Source: RYN-230 sp963720645 (lineage in GTDB: Bacteria > Actinomycetota > Actinomycetes > Streptosporangiales > Streptosporangiaceae). From it: 64,000 bases of DNA. The stretch spans positions 372,001 to 436,000 of the forward strand of contig CAVRFX010000016.1 in the NCBI GenBank assembly GCA_963720645.1, read 5' to 3'. Of the stretch, positions 61,992 to 64,000 are shown piece by piece; positions within the stretch are counted from its first letter, which is position 1; each line of letters begins with the position of its first letter. Below the pieces are notes generated by a model that made no database searches, was not told the origin of the DNA, and saw only the letters and a program-made list of their open reading frames with translations. The translations under genes and the position numbers were made by a program.

Positions 61992-64000
61992 GTGGCTCGA
62001 CCAGGCCAGCGCCAGACGGGCGCTCGCCGTACCGCCCCGCGGAAGCAGCGACGCGTCCACCACCGCGGCGATGTCGTCCCGGTGCTCGCCCGAACCGTCC
62101 GTGAGGTCGAGGCGGCTGCCCGGCGCGGCCGCGTGACGCCTGCCGTGCGCACGAAGTTCCAGGCCGTCGCCCTGCTGCTGCGGGACGAGCGTGCCCGCGT
62201 CCGGGCGGCGGCCGGAAGCGACAGTCAACGGGCCGAGCAGCTCAAGCGCCTGGACGGCGTCGCGACCATCCTCGCGACGACCGCCGTCCAGGACGCTGGG
62301 CTATTGGCGCTGCTCGCCGAGGACTCCGGCGTCTCCGAGGCGGCCCGGTCGCTCAAGCGGGAGATGCTGCGGGACTTCGGCATCGAGCCGGCGCGCGAAG
62401 AGCTCGCGCCTCCGGAGACCGCTACAGCTTCCGCCGGCTCGGAGCGGCGGATCGTGCCGCAGCCAGTGATCTCCCGGCAACTGGCGAACCCCTTTCTCGC
62501 CCCCGACTTCTCCGCCGTTCCGCGGAGCACCTCCCGTCTGCGCCGCCTGGCCGGCTGGGAGCTGCTCGCCCCGCTGCTGAGTTCCTTCGAACGTGCCGGC
62601 GGGGGAGCCCCGGCGTGCATGGCGCTCCCGGCGCCGACGGAACGGTTCACCCCGGCGGGCCTGGAACTGATGCCGCACCAGGGGCAGCTGGTCGCCGCGG
62701 CCGCTGCCGGTCACCGGACATTCCTGCTCGCCGATGAGCCGGGTCTGGGCAAGACGGCCCAGGCGCTGCTCGCCGCCGAGGCAGCGAACGCCTACCCGCT
62801 GCTGGTCGTCGTGCCGAACGTCGTCAAGACCAACTGGGCCCGTGAGGCGGCCCGCTGGGTTCCCCACCGCCCGGCCACGGTGGTGCAGGGCGACGGCGAG
62901 GCTGTCAACGGATTCGCCGATATCGTCGTGCTCAACTACGAGGTTCTCGACCGCCACATGGGCTGGCTCGGTGACTTCGGCTTCCGCGGCATGGTCGTGG
63001 ACGAGGCTCACTTCATGAAGAACAAGACCTCGCAGCGCTCGCAGAACGTCCTCGCGCTCTCCGACCGCATCAGGTCCCGTACGGACCGGCCCCTGCTGAT
63101 GGCGCTGACCGGCACCCCGCTGATCAACGACATCGAGGACTTCCGGGCAATCTGGCAGTTCCTCGGCTGGATCGATGACAGCAAGCCCCTCGACGAGCTG
63201 ATGGACGCGCTTGAGGACACCGGCCTGACGCCTGCCGACCGAAGCTTCTACGCCGCGGCGCGCCAGTGCGTGATCGACCTGGGCATCGTGCGCCGGCGCA
63301 AGCTCGACGTGGCCGCCGACATCCCCGCCCGCCGTATCGCTGACCTGCCCGTTGAGCTGGACGAACGGGCCGGCCGGTCGATCCGGGCGGCAGAACGGTA
63401 CCTCGCTGGCCGGATGGTGGCGCGGTACGACAAGGCGCTCGCGAACCGATCCTCCGACGTCGCCATCGAGGGCATCGACCACGACCTCGTCCGCCGGGTG
63501 GCCCAGTCGGAGCTGAGGGAGGCGACGGGCGCGCAGTCCGGCGAGAACGTGTTCACCATGATGCGGCGCATCGGCCAGGCGAAGGCCGAACTGGCCGCGG
63601 ACTACGCGGCTCAGCTGGCCCGCAGCGCCGGCAAGGTCGTCTTCTTCGCCAAGCACGTCGACGTGATGGATGCCGCCGAAGAGGTCTTCGCCCGGCAGGG
63701 GGTGCGCTTCTCGTCGATCCGTGGCGGCCAGACGCCCACAGCGCGGCAGGCGAACGTCGAAGCCTTCGTGAACGACCCGGACGTCGCGGTCGCGGTGTGC
63801 TCGCTGACCGCGGCAGGCGTGGGCCTGAATCTGCAGGTCGCCTCGAACATCGTGCTGGCCGAGCTGTCCTGGACCGACGCGGAGCAGACCCAGGCCATCG
63901 ACCGCAGCCACCGCATCGGGCAGGCCGAACCGGTGACCGCGTGGCGCATCATCGCCGCGCAGACCATCGACGCCCGGATCGCCGGGCTGATCGACAGCAA
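61992..64000 (+). CDS. SNF2-family DEAD/DEAH helicase (3' end outside window)
   Basis: At least 669 residues from GTG 61992 (RBS gaggaga). A 230-residue N-terminal part of helical, charged sequence precedes the motor: LADEPGLGKTAQALLAAEAA (motif I, residues about 246-265), VVLNYEVLDRH, MVVDEAHFMKNKTSQRSQNV (motif II DEAH), LMALTGTPLINDIEDF (motif III), and in the second lobe KVVFFAKHVDVMDAAEEVFA, VAVCSLTAAGVGLNLQVASN and EQTQAIDRSHRIGQAEPVTA (motif VI). The order and the GVGLNL/DRSHRIGQ signatures are SNF2/RapA-like; role could be DNA translocation in defense or repair. The C-terminus is cut by the window. Confidence 0.85.
   Translation, partial: MARPGQRQTGARRTAPRKQRRVHHRGDVVPVLARTVREVEAAARRGRVTPAVRTKFQAVALLLRDERARVRAAAGSDSQRAEQLKRLDGVATILATTAVQDAGLLALLAEDSGVSEAARSLKREMLRDFGIEPAREELAPPETATASAGSERRIVPQPVISRQLANPFLAPDFSAVPRSTSRLRRLAGWELLAPLLSSFERAGGGAPACMALPAPTERFTPAGLELMPHQGQLVAAAAAGHRTFLLADEPGLGKTAQALLAAEAANAYPLLVVVPNVVKTNWAREAARWVPHRPATVVQGDGEAVNGFADIVVLNYEVLDRHMGWLGDFGFRGMVVDEAHFMKNKTSQRSQNVLALSDRIRSRTDRPLLMALTGTPLINDIEDFRAIWQFLGWIDDSKPLDELMDALEDTGLTPADRSFYAAARQCVIDLGIVRRRKLDVAADIPARRIADLPVELDERAGRSIRAAERYLAGRMVARYDKALANRSSDVAIEGIDHDLVRRVAQSELREATGAQSGENVFTMMRRIGQAKAELAADYAAQLARSAGKVVFFAKHVDVMDAAEEVFARQGVRFSSIRGGQTPTARQANVEAFVNDPDVAVAVCSLTAAGVGLNLQVASNIVLAELSWTDAEQTQAIDRSHRIGQAEPVTAWRIIAAQTIDARIAGLIDS

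Noticed and set aside
1..64000. CRISPR arrays
   Set aside because: The tandem repeats found are contiguous 15-18-bp minisatellites without spacers, and no cas gene is present.

Overview
The window is high-GC DNA from an actinomycete. The evidence is very high GC with G/C at third codon positions, frequent GTG starts, a conservon-type sensor kinase, a mycothiol-type DinB enzyme, a deazaflavin-type nitroreductase, a MerR-PP2C fusion, a DUF6247-like protein and a DUF1906 secreted protein. The hopanoid genes would fit a Streptosporangiales- or Frankia-like soil actinomycete, but I cannot assign a genus.

Layout. 1-2.07 kb: 5' part of a NIT/HAMP sensor kinase (minus strand). 2.9-12.1 kb: a hopanoid operon read left to right, hpnC, hpnD, hpnE, polyprenyl diphosphate synthase, squalene-hopene cyclase, an hpnG-ispH gene fusion and hpnH, with start/stop overlaps at most junctions. 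12.3-22.6 kb: GT-C-like membrane glycosyltransferase, an ABC exporter pair, a SpoIIE-type phosphatase, an FAD monooxygenase, a ribokinase-like kinase with a strong terminator, a DinB/MDMPI enzyme and a small NfeD-like protein. 22.8-27.7 kb: an anchored exported protein, a double DUF1906/SH3 secreted protein and a metallo-beta-lactamase-fold protein. 28.0-30.5 kb: a flotillin gene 54 bp upstream of hpnB, a hopanoid-type glycosyltransferase. 30.8-32.8 kb: tandem paralogous secreted proteins. 32.9-40.4 kb: DedA, a zinc-finger-like protein, MoaD and a BNR-repeat protein, TauE/SafE permease, two unknown proteins, PadR and a membrane protein. 40.5-44.7 kb: an arsenic island (ArsN-like acetyltransferase, two ArsR, ArsI, an aquaglyceroporin-ArsC fusion, a CDF transporter). 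44.7-54.5 kb: lipoproteins, acetyltransferases, dehalogenase-like hydrolase, deazaflavin nitroreductase, a prolyl-tRNA synthetase, MerR-PP2C. 54.6-57.3 kb: a small segment bounded by a 43-bp direct repeat of the 3' half of tRNA-Gly, holding a membrane protein and a toxin-antitoxin-like pair. 57.5-64 kb: tRNA-Pro, a phosphorothioation-dependent-type HNH endonuclease, two palindromes, a CN-hydrolase, an ABC permease remnant and an SNF2 helicase that runs off the window.

How genes work together. HpnC/D/E should make squalene, the polyprenyl synthase supplies farnesyl diphosphate, Shc cyclises squalene, HpnH adds adenosine and HpnG removes adenine; fused IspH supplies isoprenoid precursor. HpnB and flotillin, 17 kb away, suggest a link between hopanoids and membrane microdomains. 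The arsenic genes form a self-contained detoxification set.

A caution: between 3 and 45 kb about 35 single-base reading-frame changes interrupt otherwise well-conserved genes, whereas 45-64 kb has essentially none. I treat most as sequencing or assembly errors, so those genes are annotated across the shifts rather than called pseudogenes.
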